A DNA stretch of 64,000 nt, from contig NZ_JAFUAG010000003.1 of the NCBI RefSeq assembly GCF_017464355.1, positions 62,001 to 126,000 of the forward strand, written 5' to 3'. Source of the stretch: Ruminococcus sp. (GTDB taxonomy: Bacteria > Bacillota > Clostridia > Oscillospirales > Ruminococcaceae). This document shows positions 15,583 through 24,600 of this stretch, piece by piece; positions within the stretch are counted from its first letter, which is position 1; the number at the start of each line of letters is the position of its first letter. Both the position numbers and the translations under genes were made by a program. The notes below the pieces were generated by a model that saw only the letters and a list, made by a program, of their open reading frames with translations, had not been told where the DNA came from and did not search any database.

Positions 15583-15903
15583 GCAAAAAACGCTGCCCCC
15601 ATTATGGCGGTTCTCATAAAGAAGCTTATGTATTTATTGGGGGAAACCTTTCTTAAGAAAGGTTGTCCCCCAAGCCCCTTTCCAAAGACTTTTATATTTG
15701 GGGGCGAAAGGGTGCTGTACTATCGGAGTATAGCAAATATCCGAACACTGCGTTCTATCGCAGAATGGCACCCTTTCGCCCCCGAACGTAAAAAGTTTTA
15801 GGAAGGGGGTCTGGGGGATAACCCTTTTTCAAAAGGGTTTCCCCCAGCAGAACATATAAGCTTCTTTATGAGAACTACCCATATGAGGGCAGCATTTTTT
15901 TGC
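15583..15903. repeat. 321-bp palindromic MITE-like element
   Basis: The ends are long imperfect inverted repeats: CAAAAAACGCTGCCC..GGTTCTCATAAAGAAGCTTATG at the left and the complement of the same motif at the right (CATATAAGCTTCTTTATGAGAACTACC..GGGCAGCATTTTTTTG). Further in, CGAAAGGGTGC pairs with GCACCCTTTCG, and two short hairpins (GGGGGAAACC.. and ..GGTTTCCCCC) mirror each other. No coding capacity is visible. It fills the space between the antiporter and the minus-strand APH-like gene. Confidence 0.75.
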
Positions 15904-15907
15904 ATGA

Positions 15908-15937
15908 AAAAGCTGCGCTGAAAGACGGCGCAGCTTT
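15908..15937 (-). terminator. Terminator of the APH-like gene
   Basis: AAAGCTGCGC / GCGCAGCTTT stem; on the minus strand it is followed by a short T-run and then the palindromic element. Confidence 0.65.
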
Positions 15938-15950
15938 GCGGTTTTTGATA

Positions 15951-16709
15951 TCAGGAATAGTTTACGACATCTATCCAGCGCATAAGGAGGTCTTTTTCTT
16001 CCTCTCTGCCCTTGATGAGCTGTGCGGCGGCCACGATAGGCAGCCATTCCTGTACATAGTGCTTTGAGGTACCGCTCTTGAGGCAGTACTTGTCCAGATA
16101 AGCCTCGGCAAGGTCGGGGTTGTTAAGGCAGAAGAGCAGGTAAGTTCTTGCCACATCAGCGGAAGCGTTGCCCTGTCTTGCAGCGGACCAGTTGATAACA
16201 TAAGTACCCTCATCGTTGATGATGACGTTCTTGGGTGCGAAGTTGCCGTGGCAGAGCTTTATGTGCTTGGGCATGGGGTCAAGCCTGGTCAGCAGCTCAT
16301 ACTTCTTTATCTCGTCGATAGCGGCCAGAGATTTTATCTGTCTTGCCAGCTTGTCTTTCAGCTTTGAGAGCAGAGGCATATACTGGGCGTGTATCTCTGT
16401 CTGAATATCGATGAACTGGTTGAGGTATGTGTCCATTTTGTCAGGGTTCTCGTCCATAAGCTGCTGGAGAGTCTTGCCCTGGATAAAGTCATAGCATATA
16501 GCCCACTTGCCGTCTATTACTGATACCTCGTGAAGTGTGGGGGTCTTGATAAAAGAGTTTACCAGCGTAGTCTCACACCTTGCGTGGGTAAGGGCGGCGT
16601 AAAGGCACTTCTCCTTATACTCGGGCTTATTGTAGATATTTATGCACTTGCCGTCACACTCGTAAATGTCGTAGATGTCGCCGTGGGCGATGAAGTTTTT
16701 AAGTTCCAT
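15951..16709 (-). CDS. APH-fold phosphotransferase homologue, probably inactive
   Basis: Protein of 252 residues with the aminoglycoside/choline kinase fold and close in layout to the TIGR02172-type proteins (C-H-G-x-F-x-P-x-N-V then V-I-x-W..A-D-V-A-R-T-Y-L-L). The catalytic Brenner aspartate (H-G-D) is N156 in H154-G-N-F-A-P-K-N161, and the metal-binding aspartate (I-D-W) is N173. Both usual catalytic acids are therefore Asn, which suggests a pseudokinase or altered chemistry. ATG 16709 is preceded by AAGGAGAG. Not a credible antibiotic-resistance gene. Confidence 0.82.
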   Translation of the reverse strand: MELKNFIAHGDIYDIYECDGKCINIYNKPEYKEKCLYAALTHARCETTLVNSFIKTPTLHEVSVIDGKWAICYDFIQGKTLQQLMDENPDKMDTYLNQFIDIQTEIHAQYMPLLSKLKDKLARQIKSLAAIDEIKKYELLTRLDPMPKHIKLCHGNFAPKNVIINDEGTYVINWSAARQGNASADVARTYLLFCLNNPDLAEAYLDKYCLKSGTSKHYVQEWLPIVAAAQLIKGREEEKDLLMRWIDVVNYS

Positions 16710-16805
16710 AGTATCTCTCCTTTTATGGTATAGTTTTCGCTCCCTGCGAGAGGCGGGCGATGAAAAATTAACTGTCAAAATAGCCTAAGTTTCTTGACTG
16801 TTTAT

Positions 16806-16834
16806 ATTATACTACACATTCCCGAAAATTGCAA
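16806..16834 (-). promoter_or_regulatory. Predicted promoter of the APH-like gene
   Basis: On the minus strand TTGCAA (16834-16829), 17 bp, TATAAT (16811-16806), about 100 bp before the start codon. Confidence 0.75.
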
Positions 16835-16849
16835 GCTTTTTTCGTTATT

Positions 16850-16905
16850 TTCACAAATGTTAAGTGATTGTTCACAAATTAAAGTTAGGAAGTTCACAAG
16901 TTAAG
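16850..16905 (+). repeat. Three direct repeats, about 21-22 bp apart
   Basis: TTCACAAATGTTAAG (16850), TTCACAAATTAAAG (16871) and TTCACAAGTTAAG (16893) recur every two helical turns, just upstream of the minus-strand promoter. This arrangement suits a cooperative DNA-binding protein. Confidence 0.55.
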
Positions 16906-17103
16906 CGGGATTATAGCGACTTTCTATAAATTGGCTTAGGCTGTGTTGTGCATAATGCTATTCTCGGGGCGCATAAGGGGCATATGTTAAAATAATGGAC
17001 TTATCGCACTTCACCACGGGGCATGGTGTCTATAGGTTTTTCAAGTGATATAGGAATGTGCTTTCGGGAAAACAAAAAATGTCGAAGGAATGCTTGTCAG
17101 CCC

Positions 17104-17132
17104 TTGACAAATCAGCAGGTATGTGGTATAAT
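17104..17132 (+). promoter_or_regulatory. Predicted promoter of bipA
   Basis: TTGACA (17104-17109), 17 bp, TATAAT (17127-17132). Confidence 0.88.
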
Positions 17133-17142
17133 AGATTATCTT

Positions 17143-17307
17143 AAAATGACCTTGCGTTCGGCGCAGGGTTATTTTGCTGTTTGGGGCATTTCGTTAAAAT
17201 GCACTTTACAGCGCGCTAAAAAAACTTCGGAATTATGAAAGTTAAGCGTTGTTTAAACAATTGTAAATGTAAGGTAAAAAACGTCTCAAAAACGGGAGGA
17301 AGGAAAA
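17143..17307 (+). promoter_or_regulatory. Structured leader of bipA
   Basis: A long hairpin at the expected 5' end (AAAATGACC-TTGCG / CGCAG-GGTTATTTT, 17143-17175), a second hairpin GCATTT/AAATGC (17186-17202) and then an A-rich stretch to GGGAGGAAGG. It resembles leaders of temperature- or stress-responsive genes; no known class was recognised. Confidence 0.45.
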
Positions 17308-19122
17308 ATGATCAGAGAAGACCTCAGGAACGTGGCTATCATCGCCCACGTTGACCACGGCAAGACCACACTGGTCGATCAGATGCTCAGACAGAGTGGT
17401 ACTTTCAGAGAAAATCAGGCTGTCGAGGATAGAGTAATGGACTCCAACGACATTGAGCGTGAGAGAGGTATAACCATTCTCGCCAAGAACACATCCATAA
17501 AGTATAAGGACGTCAAGATAAACGTCATCGACACCCCCGGCCACGCTGACTTCGGCGGCGAGGTTGAGCGTGTACTGAAAATGGTAAACGGCGTACTGCT
17601 GCTGGTAGACGCTGCCGAGGGCCCTATGCCCCAGACCCGTTTCGTGCTGCAGAAGGCGCTTGAACTGGGCCACAAGATAATCATCGTTGTAAATAAGATA
17701 GACCGTCCCGATGCAAGACTCAAAGAGGTAGTTGAGGAAGTGCTGGAGCTTCTCCTTGACCTTGATGCTACCGATGAGCAGCTGGACAGCCCCGTGCTTT
17801 TCTGCTCGGGCAGAGACGGCACAGCTTCCCTGACCATGGACGGCGGTACAGATATGATACCCCTGTTCGACATGATACTTGACTACGTTCCCGCACCTGA
17901 GGTAGAGGAAGAGGGCAGTATGCAGTACCTGGTATCTGCCATAGACTACAACGAGTATGTGGGCAGGATAGCCATAGGCCGTATCGAGAGAGGCACCATG
18001 AAGGTAAACCAGGACGTTTCCATAGGCGACTACCACAACACCAAGCAGGAATACCGCGGCAAGATAGTTACCATGTACCAGATAGAGGGTCTTAACAGAG
18101 TGCCCGTAAACGAGGCCAAGGCAGGCGACATCGTCTGCATAAGCGGTATCGAGAATATCACCATCGGTGATACTATCTGCGATTTCGGCAGCTTTGAGGC
18201 GCTGCCTTTCGTGAAGATAAGCGAGCCTACCGTTGAGATGACCTTCTCGGTAAACAATTCGCCTTTCGCAGGCAGAGAGGGCAAGTTCGTCACTACCCGT
18301 CATATCCGTGACAGGCTGTTCAAGGAACTGCTGAAGGACGTTTCCCTGAGAGTTTCCGAGACCGACAATGCCGATACCTACCGTGTGGCAGGCAGAGGTG
18401 AGATGCACCTTTCCATACTCATCGAGAACATGAGAAGAGAGGGCTACGAGCTGGGCGTTTCCACCCCCCGCGTGCTTTACCGTGAGATAGACGGCAAGCT
18501 GAACGAGCCTATCGAGAGAGTCGTTATAGATGTACCCGAGGACGCTGTGGGTTCTGTTATGGAGAAGCTTGGCAGCCGCAAGGGCGAGCTGCAGGCCATG
18601 AACCCCATCGGCAGCAGAATGAGGCTTGAGTTCCTTATCCCTGCAAGAGGTCTTTTTGGTTACAAGAGCGAGTTCCTCACCGATACCAAGGGCGAGGGCA
18701 TAATGAGTTCCGTATTCGAGGGCTACGAGCCTTACAAGGGCGATATCCCCAAGAGGTCCCAGGGCTCTCTGGTAGCCTTTGAAACAGGCGAGGCTGTTAC
18801 CTACGGTCTGTATAATGCCCAGGAGAGAGGCGAGCTGTTCATCACAGCAGGCACCCAGGTATACGAGGGCATGGTAGTAGGCGCTTCACCCAAGTCTGAT
18901 GACCTGGTAGTAAATGTCTGCAAGAAGAAGCACCTGACCAACACCCGTGCCAGCGGCTCGGACGACGCACTGCGCCTTATCCCCCCGAGAAATATGTCCC
19001 TTGAAGACGCGCTGGAATTCCTGGCAGATGACGAGCTGCTGGAAGTTACCCCCAAGAGCATACGCATACGCAAGCGCACCCTGAGCAACACCCAGCGAGC
19101 CAAGGACAGAGCTAAGATGTAA
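17308..19122 (+). CDS. typA: Translational GTPase BipA/TypA
   Basis: Ribosome-binding GTPase of the elongation-factor superfamily, involved in 50S assembly and growth under stress or cold. In 604 residues the G domain begins at once with A-H-V-D-H-G-K-T-T-L-V, then D-T-P-G-H-A-D-F and N-K-I-D-R-P. Domain II, EF-G-like domains III and V (G-E-M-H-L-S-I-L) and the BipA-specific C-terminal domain follow. Length is normal. ATG 17308 follows GGGAGGAAGG. Single gene with its own promoter, long leader and terminator. Confidence 0.97.
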   Translation: MIREDLRNVAIIAHVDHGKTTLVDQMLRQSGTFRENQAVEDRVMDSNDIERERGITILAKNTSIKYKDVKINVIDTPGHADFGGEVERVLKMVNGVLLLVDAAEGPMPQTRFVLQKALELGHKIIIVVNKIDRPDARLKEVVEEVLELLLDLDATDEQLDSPVLFCSGRDGTASLTMDGGTDMIPLFDMILDYVPAPEVEEEGSMQYLVSAIDYNEYVGRIAIGRIERGTMKVNQDVSIGDYHNTKQEYRGKIVTMYQIEGLNRVPVNEAKAGDIVCISGIENITIGDTICDFGSFEALPFVKISEPTVEMTFSVNNSPFAGREGKFVTTRHIRDRLFKELLKDVSLRVSETDNADTYRVAGRGEMHLSILIENMRREGYELGVSTPRVLYREIDGKLNEPIERVVIDVPEDAVGSVMEKLGSRKGELQAMNPIGSRMRLEFLIPARGLFGYKSEFLTDTKGEGIMSSVFEGYEPYKGDIPKRSQGSLVAFETGEAVTYGLYNAQERGELFITAGTQVYEGMVVGASPKSDDLVVNVCKKKHLTNTRASGSDDALRLIPPRNMSLEDALEFLADDELLEVTPKSIRIRKRTLSNTQRAKDRAKM

Positions 19123-19147
19123 TTCATAATTCATAATTGTTGACAGG

Positions 19148-19177
19148 GCGGGAAGATTTGTGTCTTCCCGCTTTTTG
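19148..19177 (+). terminator. Rho-independent terminator after bipA
   Basis: GCGGGAAGA / TCTTCCCGC stem (19148-19156 with 19163-19171), followed by five T. Confidence 0.92.
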
Positions 19178-19184
19178 TGTTATA

Positions 19185-19213
19185 TTGACTTGCAATCGTA
19201 AATGTGCTATACT
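19185..19213 (+). promoter_or_regulatory. Predicted promoter of the zinc-ribbon gene
   Basis: TTGACT (19185-19190), 17 bp, TATACT (19208-19213). The leader contains repeat copy 4. Confidence 0.7.
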
Positions 19214-19227
19214 ATAAAATCATGATA

Positions 19228-19291
19228 CCGATTTGGTTGTGTAATACAAAAAATCCATTCTGTATCATCAGCAATATACTTAAAAATCGGG
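19228..19291 (+). repeat. Dispersed hairpin repeat, copy 4
   Basis: CCGATTTGGTTGTGTA at the left; TGTATCATCAG and a right end AAAAATCGGGA whose complement matches the left. The inner hairpin is missing. It would be transcribed as part of the leader of the gene at 19321. Confidence 0.68.
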
Positions 19292-19320
19292 ACAGATCAT
19301 ATATGTTTGGAGGTAATAGT

Positions 19321-20244
19321 ATGGCTCTTGAATTAAATGAGTGCCCGACCTGCGGGGGGACTATAACAATTGACCGTGAAAAAAAGACAGGTTTCTGCAA
19401 GTATTGCGGAAGAGAATTCTTTTTTGATGAAACGGTCAATAACTATAATACTACAAATAACTTCTATAATACCAACAATATAACTGCCGATAATGTGACG
19501 ATGCAGAACGCAAAAACTTCTCTTCAGGATCTCATTGAGAAAGAGAAGATATACAAAAGGCTTGGCGATGTGATGAAGCTTTGTGAAGTCTATGGTGATA
19601 TGACAGACCTGTACCCCAGCAACTATCGGGGCTGGTGGGGTAATATATGTATTGCGACCAACGATTTTTCTGATGTGGATATAGACGATAGGTCTTTGGA
19701 CAATGTTAAGAAGTGGTTTTCATTGGTGGAGGATTATGCGCCGTCAGGAACATTGCATGAATTACGAGAAGATTATGATAACTATATCGAATTCTGTATG
19801 GGTAAGCGGAGACTTGAATTTTTGACCAGAGAACTGCAGAATAACGAGGCTGCTTACGAAAACATAAAAAACAGGACAAGCGAGTTAAAGGAAGACTACA
19901 TTTATCGGAAAAAAGCAAAAAAACGCAAAACAAGAATATTGATAATTGTGGAAATAATAGTATATTGGTTAGTTTGGTACATAAGTTTACTAATTACAAG
20001 AGAAGTAATACGCTCTCCAGATATCACAGTTATTATGGTTTATATTGAAACTACAATAGTGCTCATCACTTTTGCCTGGCTTGTTGTACTCAGAATTAGG
20101 AAAAGAAAACAATTATCGAAAGATGATGGGTTCACTGATCCGTTTGAACAAAGGCGGCAAGAGTTATCAAACCTGATCGAAGCTCAGAAAAATGAACTTG
20201 CAGAACTGAACAAAAAACTGATATCATTGAATAATGTTAAATAA
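19321..20244 (+). CDS. AT-rich zinc-ribbon membrane protein
   Basis: Unrecognised protein of 307 residues. An N-terminal zinc ribbon (C8-x-x-C11, C26-x-x-C29) is followed by an Asn/Thr-rich linker, then a soluble region. A charged segment and two membrane spans lie near residues 200-255, and a C-terminal coiled coil rich in Gln, Leu, Lys and Glu ends the protein. The ribbon matches those at the N-termini of many clostridial TM2- or TPR-type proteins. GGAGG lies 7-11 nt before ATG 19321. Its base composition is clearly more AT-rich than its neighbours, which suggests recent acquisition. It ends 15 bp before the epimerase-like gene. Confidence 0.8.
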   Translation: MALELNECPTCGGTITIDREKKTGFCKYCGREFFFDETVNNYNTTNNFYNTNNITADNVTMQNAKTSLQDLIEKEKIYKRLGDVMKLCEVYGDMTDLYPSNYRGWWGNICIATNDFSDVDIDDRSLDNVKKWFSLVEDYAPSGTLHELREDYDNYIEFCMGKRRLEFLTRELQNNEAAYENIKNRTSELKEDYIYRKKAKKRKTRILIIVEIIVYWLVWYISLLITREVIRSPDITVIMVYIETTIVLITFAWLVVLRIRKRKQLSKDDGFTDPFEQRRQELSNLIEAQKNELAELNKKLISLNNVK

Positions 20245-20259
20245 ACAGGAGGAATGGCC

Positions 20260-21108
20260 ATGCTATACAACATCAAGAAAAATAACATAGAATTCTCCGC
20301 CGACACCTTCGGCGCTGAGCTGCATTCGGTGAAGCTGGAGGGGCGGGAGTATCTCTGGCAGTGCGGTGAGGCCTGGAAGAGGTATGCGCCTGTGCTGTTC
20401 CCCTTTGTATGCTCCCCCGAGGGCAGGGCTTACCGTGCAGAGGGCAGGGACTACAAGATGAAAGCCAACCACGGCTTTGCCAGGGATATGGAGTTTGAGT
20501 TTGTGAAAAGCGATGATACCTCGGTGGAGTTCGTGCTTCGCAGCAGCGGGGAGACCCTCGCCCAGTACCCCTATGACTTCGCCCTGACCGTGCGCTATAC
20601 CGCCACAGAAAAGGGCGTTAAGGTGGAGAACATCGTCCGCAATACGGGCGGTAAGACCATGTATTTCTATCTTGGCGGACACCCCGCTTTCAACTGCCCC
20701 ATGGCTGAGAGTGAAAGCTTTGAGGACTACGACATAGTCTACGAAAAGCCCGAGCATATCGCTGACCCCGCAGGCAATGTTCTGGCGGACAAGGGCGATA
20801 CTCTTGCTGTCACCAGAAAGCTTTTCGACAACGACGCTATCATGATAGACAAGCCCGCTTCAAAGGCTGTCACCCTGAAAAGCCGCAGGTCTGAAAGGGC
20901 TGTAACAGTAAGGTTCCCACAGTCGGAATGCATAGCCGTATGGTCGCCTGCGGGTGATGACAGGGCAAGCTTTGTCTGCCTTGAACCCTGGACATCTGTG
21001 CCTGTCTATGCCGATGACGAGTATCCCGATATCGAGAAAAAGCCCCATGCGCTCAGCCTGGGTGCAGGGGAAGAATATTCTTATTCCTACGGGATAGAGG
21101 TGTACTGA
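20260..21108 (+). CDS. Aldose 1-epimerase family protein
   Basis: Galactose-mutarotase-fold protein of 282 residues, probably acting on a sugar or sugar phosphate in the cytosol. The family histidines appear in A-N-H-G-F-A-R near residue 72 and G-G-H-P-A-F near 147, with a late glutamate in C-L-E-P-W near 247. The layout fits the LacX-like branch (about 290 residues) rather than classical GalM (about 340). Of two close ATGs the second (20260) has proper spacing from AGGAGG; the first lies 2 nt from it. The stop overlaps the dtd ATG. Confidence 0.9.
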   Translation: MLYNIKKNNIEFSADTFGAELHSVKLEGREYLWQCGEAWKRYAPVLFPFVCSPEGRAYRAEGRDYKMKANHGFARDMEFEFVKSDDTSVEFVLRSSGETLAQYPYDFALTVRYTATEKGVKVENIVRNTGGKTMYFYLGGHPAFNCPMAESESFEDYDIVYEKPEHIADPAGNVLADKGDTLAVTRKLFDNDAIMIDKPASKAVTLKSRRSERAVTVRFPQSECIAVWSPAGDDRASFVCLEPWTSVPVYADDEYPDIEKKPHALSLGAGEEYSYSYGIEVY

Positions 21109-21569
21109 TGAAGGCTTTGATACAGCGGGTGAACTTTGCTCGCGTTGAGGTAGAGGGCAGCACCGTCGGCGAGATAGGAAAGGGCTTCCTGATACTGCTG
21201 GGTGCAGGCCACGGCGATGACGAGGCGGATTGCGAGCGCCTTGCAGACAAGATCTGCAAGCTGCGCATTTTCGCTGATGAGAACGGCAAGACAAACCTTG
21301 CGCTGAATGACGTGGGCGGGGATATACTCTGTGTCAGCCAGTTCACCCTTTATGCGGACTGCCGCAAGGGCAACAGACCCTCGTTTATAAACGCAGGCGC
21401 CCCCGACAGGTCGAACGAGCTGTATGAGCATTTCTGCGGGCTTTGCAGCAGCAAGATAAACGGCAGGGTGGAAAAGGGCATCTTCGGGGCAGATATGAAA
21501 GTCACCCTTGAAAACGACGGCCCCTTCACAGTAATGCTTGAATGCAAAAACGGCGAGATACTGCTGTAG
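21108..21569 (+). CDS. dtd: D-aminoacyl-tRNA deacylase
   Basis: Removes D-amino acids wrongly attached to tRNA. 153 residues, standard for DTD. The two signature motifs are present: V-S-Q-F-T-L-Y-A-D near residues 72-80 and the Gly-cisPro loop in D-G-P-F-T-V-M-L near the C-terminus, plus N-R-P-S-F. ATG overlaps the stop of the epimerase-like gene by one base, so the genes are coupled. In many Firmicutes dtd follows relA; here the neighbour is different. Confidence 0.96.
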   Translation: MKALIQRVNFARVEVEGSTVGEIGKGFLILLGAGHGDDEADCERLADKICKLRIFADENGKTNLALNDVGGDILCVSQFTLYADCRKGNRPSFINAGAPDRSNELYEHFCGLCSSKINGRVEKGIFGADMKVTLENDGPFTVMLECKNGEILL

Positions 21570-21593
21570 GCGGTATCAATACGAAAAATAAAA

Positions 21594-21627
21594 AACGGCA
21601 CATCTGCTCAATTGCAGATGTGCCGTT
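21594..21627 (-). terminator. Terminator of the surface protein gene
   Basis: AACGGCACATCTGC / GCAGATGTGCCGTT, a 14-bp perfect stem. On the minus strand it is followed by TTTTTATTTTT. It may also slow plus-strand transcription from dtd. Confidence 0.88.
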
Positions 21628-21656
21628 CGTTATTTGCTGACTTTCGGCCGCCGCGG

Positions 21657-24600
21657 CTATTCAAGGGTCTTTATGCCCTTGACGTGAGCAGCTATCTTGG
21701 TCAGGTCTGTTACGTTTACATCGTCATCGTGATTAACGTCTGCGCGTGCAAGACGGTCATCGAACAGCGCCCTTATGCTCTTGACATGGGCTGCTACCAG
21801 AACAACGTCGGTAACATTTACCTCGCCGTCACCGTTGACATCGCCCTTGGGATAGTCCTCGTCAGAGGTGGGCTGTTCGTCTTCGGCGGTCTCATAGTCT
21901 ATCACCACATCGCCCGAGGGCATGGTGAAGTATGTGTATTCACTGTATTCATCGTCAAATTCAGCATTTCCCGACTTGCATACCCACTTGCTGAAAACAG
22001 GTTCGCTGCTTGTGCGGAAAATATCCACATTTTCGCCTGCCAGAGCATTGCGTGTCAGGTAGCCTGCGCCGTAGGAGATCCTGACATCATCAGGTACTGT
22101 GATAGTATAGATCTGCTGGTCTGTGAGTTTTACTGCAAAACCGCTGCTGAATACGCCTGAAGCCACATCGTCGCTATAGTAAGCCAGTATGTTGTAGTAG
22201 CCCACACCTTTGCCGTCCAGTTCAATGGAAGCCGCATCGGGCTCAAGCTCCTTGCAGAATTCGCTGTCAGTCCACAGCTCAACTTTCTTTGGTGTGAAGT
22301 TGGTCTCCCACTCTACATTCAAGGTCTCGCCTTCGTGTATGTAACCGCCTGTGGGGTCGATGGTGAATTCGGGGCAAACTGTATTTATTATGCAGCTCTC
22401 AACATAATCAAGGGGGCCTTCGCCGTAGTAAGCCCTTAAGCGGCTCTCGCCGTTAAAGACAGTTTTGAACCATTCGGTCGGGCCTATGCCGATCAGATCT
22501 CCGGGATCTTCAAATTCGCATATGGCCCAGGGGCCGCTCATCACGCACAGCCTTACAGGTGTGAAGTTGGTGCTCCATGTCTGGTCATCGGGTATGCCTG
22601 CCGATATGTCCATATCGTGGGGCTGGGAGGTGAACTTATGCTCGCTGTCGGGAAGCACTGCCTCGAACAGCTGGCTCTCAACAACGGTCTCTTCATCAAT
22701 GCCCATTTCCTCGTTCTTGAGGCAGGTAACTCTTATCATCAGCTGCTTGCCGACCATGTCCTTGCTGACCGGAACTACATCTTCATAAAGTATGCGGTCG
22801 TTGTGGTACTCTGCTGCCGTCTCGCCGTCAGCGATCAGCTCGTAATCCGTGAAGCCGAAGTTGGTCTCAAAGGCTACCTGCACCTCATCTTCGCCCTCGG
22901 GAATAACAGCGCCCGGGGTCATCATATCGATACGGGGATAAAGGGGAGGTATAACATTTATGATGTTGCTGCACGCATACTTACCGTCCCTGTCAGAGGT
23001 CGCGTATGCATAAACTCTCATGGTCTTGCCGACGTAGCTGTCATCAACTTTAAGGTCGATAACGCTGCCGCCGTCTTTGAGTGTGATAAAGATATCTATA
23101 TCCTCAAGTATCTTGCCGTCCAGCTCAACATCAACTATAGCAGGCTCAAAGGAGGTCTTGAAAATTGCACTTGCCTTGCCTGTCTGTCTGCCCAGCACGA
23201 TGGTGGGACGGGGCTGCTCGGTGAAGCAGTATCTTCCTATGCTGAAGGTGTCGGACTCTATATAGCTGTCATTGGTGTCATAGTATACCTTGAATTTTAT
23301 GTCACTGCCGATCAGGCTGTCGTCAACGGAGCAGTTTATGATAGCCGAGCCGTCCTCGGTCTCCCAGGTACACTTATCGCTTATGATCTCTCCGTCCTTG
23401 CAGAGGTAAGCTGCAACAGGGTCGAAATCAACTGCGCAGGTCGCCAGACCCTTGCCGTCGTCGGTCAGCTCAACGTCCACGGGCTGAGCCAGGAAGTTTA
23501 CATCGGCACCGATCAGTACATGGAACTTGTTGCTCAGTATGTAGTCGTTGCCTGTACCAATGGTATCAAAGTCATAGGTCCATGCGGGATAATAGGTCTT
23601 GAACTGATATTCATGGCCTGCATAGCTGTCATCAACATCCATGTTGGTCAGCAGGCCGTCAGAATTTGCTTTGATGATCTCGCCGTCTTCCAGCAGTTCC
23701 TCATAAACTGCATAAACACTCGGGTCGCTGCAGCCTGTCCTGTGCTCAACTATGCCTGTCTTGCCGGGCTTTATGGTTACGTCTTCGGGCTGCGTGGTGA
23801 ACTTGAACTCATCTGCATAGCAGTGGAACTCATCTGTTCTCACCCAGTCTGTATCCGAGTCGCCGTATTTCAGCTCCAGTCGGTAGGTCGTGTCAGGTGA
23901 GGCATCTGCTGCCGCAAATTTGACCTTTACTGCATCGCCCTCATCGTTGAGGACATATCTGCTGCTGTCAAGGGAAGTGGTGTAGTTTTCTCCCGATGAC
24001 TTATTCTCGGTAACGAGCCTTACGTCCTGTATCCCGAAGTTCGCCCATGCCGATACGCCGTTGGGCGAGCCGTTGTAGACATAAACGTCTTTGGGCTGTA
24101 CGCTGACAGCAGGATCGACCACACTGAAATAGTTGGTGTCGATATACTTGGACTTGGTGTAGTAGGTCCTGAACTTGTATGTCCTGTTCTTGGGGTCGGC
24201 GCCAAAATCATCAATATCGTATTCGGGGCCGCTGCGGGAAGTGTTCAGTGCGATCTCATGGTCTGCGCTGCCGTAGTTGACATAGGTGTTCAGCAGGTTG
24301 TTGGTGTTGTCGATGAGCTCTATCCTGTAGGCGGGGAAGTTGAAGCTGTATCTCGGCTTCGCGGCTGAACCCAGCACATAGTCCTCCTGCTCGGATACCT
24401 CGGGCTTTTTGCCTACATAGAAGGTGTCGCTCTTCACCCTGGCGGAGGTGATCTGGTCAACGAACCATACCTGATAATAGTTGTCAAGCAGGTCGTAGGA
24501 GTCAATGGTCCACTCCATGGTCTCAGACTCAACGGGACCCTTGTTCTTTATCATGACAGGGTCGCTCCCGTTCTCATCTACCCGGTAGATGACAGCATTC

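Larger units (their letters stand above)
16710..17307. other. Divergent intergenic region, APH-like gene to bipA
   Basis: These 598 bp contain no convincing gene. They hold the minus promoter (16806-16834), a 13-bp direct repeat present three times (16850-16905), about 200 bp with no feature I can name, the bipA promoter (17104-17132) and a hairpin-rich bipA leader. Confidence 0.75.

Noticed and set aside
15951-16709. Antibiotic (aminoglycoside) resistance gene
   Set aside because: The APH fold is there, but both catalytic aspartates are Asn and the best pattern match is a general paralogue family, not APH(3').
17242-18408. 388-codon open frame antisense to bipA
   Set aside because: It follows codon periodicity of the bipA frame on the other strand, has no ribosome site or family likeness, and covers the bipA start and catalytic motifs.
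22617-23900. 427-codon plus-strand frame inside the surface protein gene
   Set aside because: The minus-strand gene has signal peptide, repeats, dockerin, promoter and terminator; the plus frame has none.
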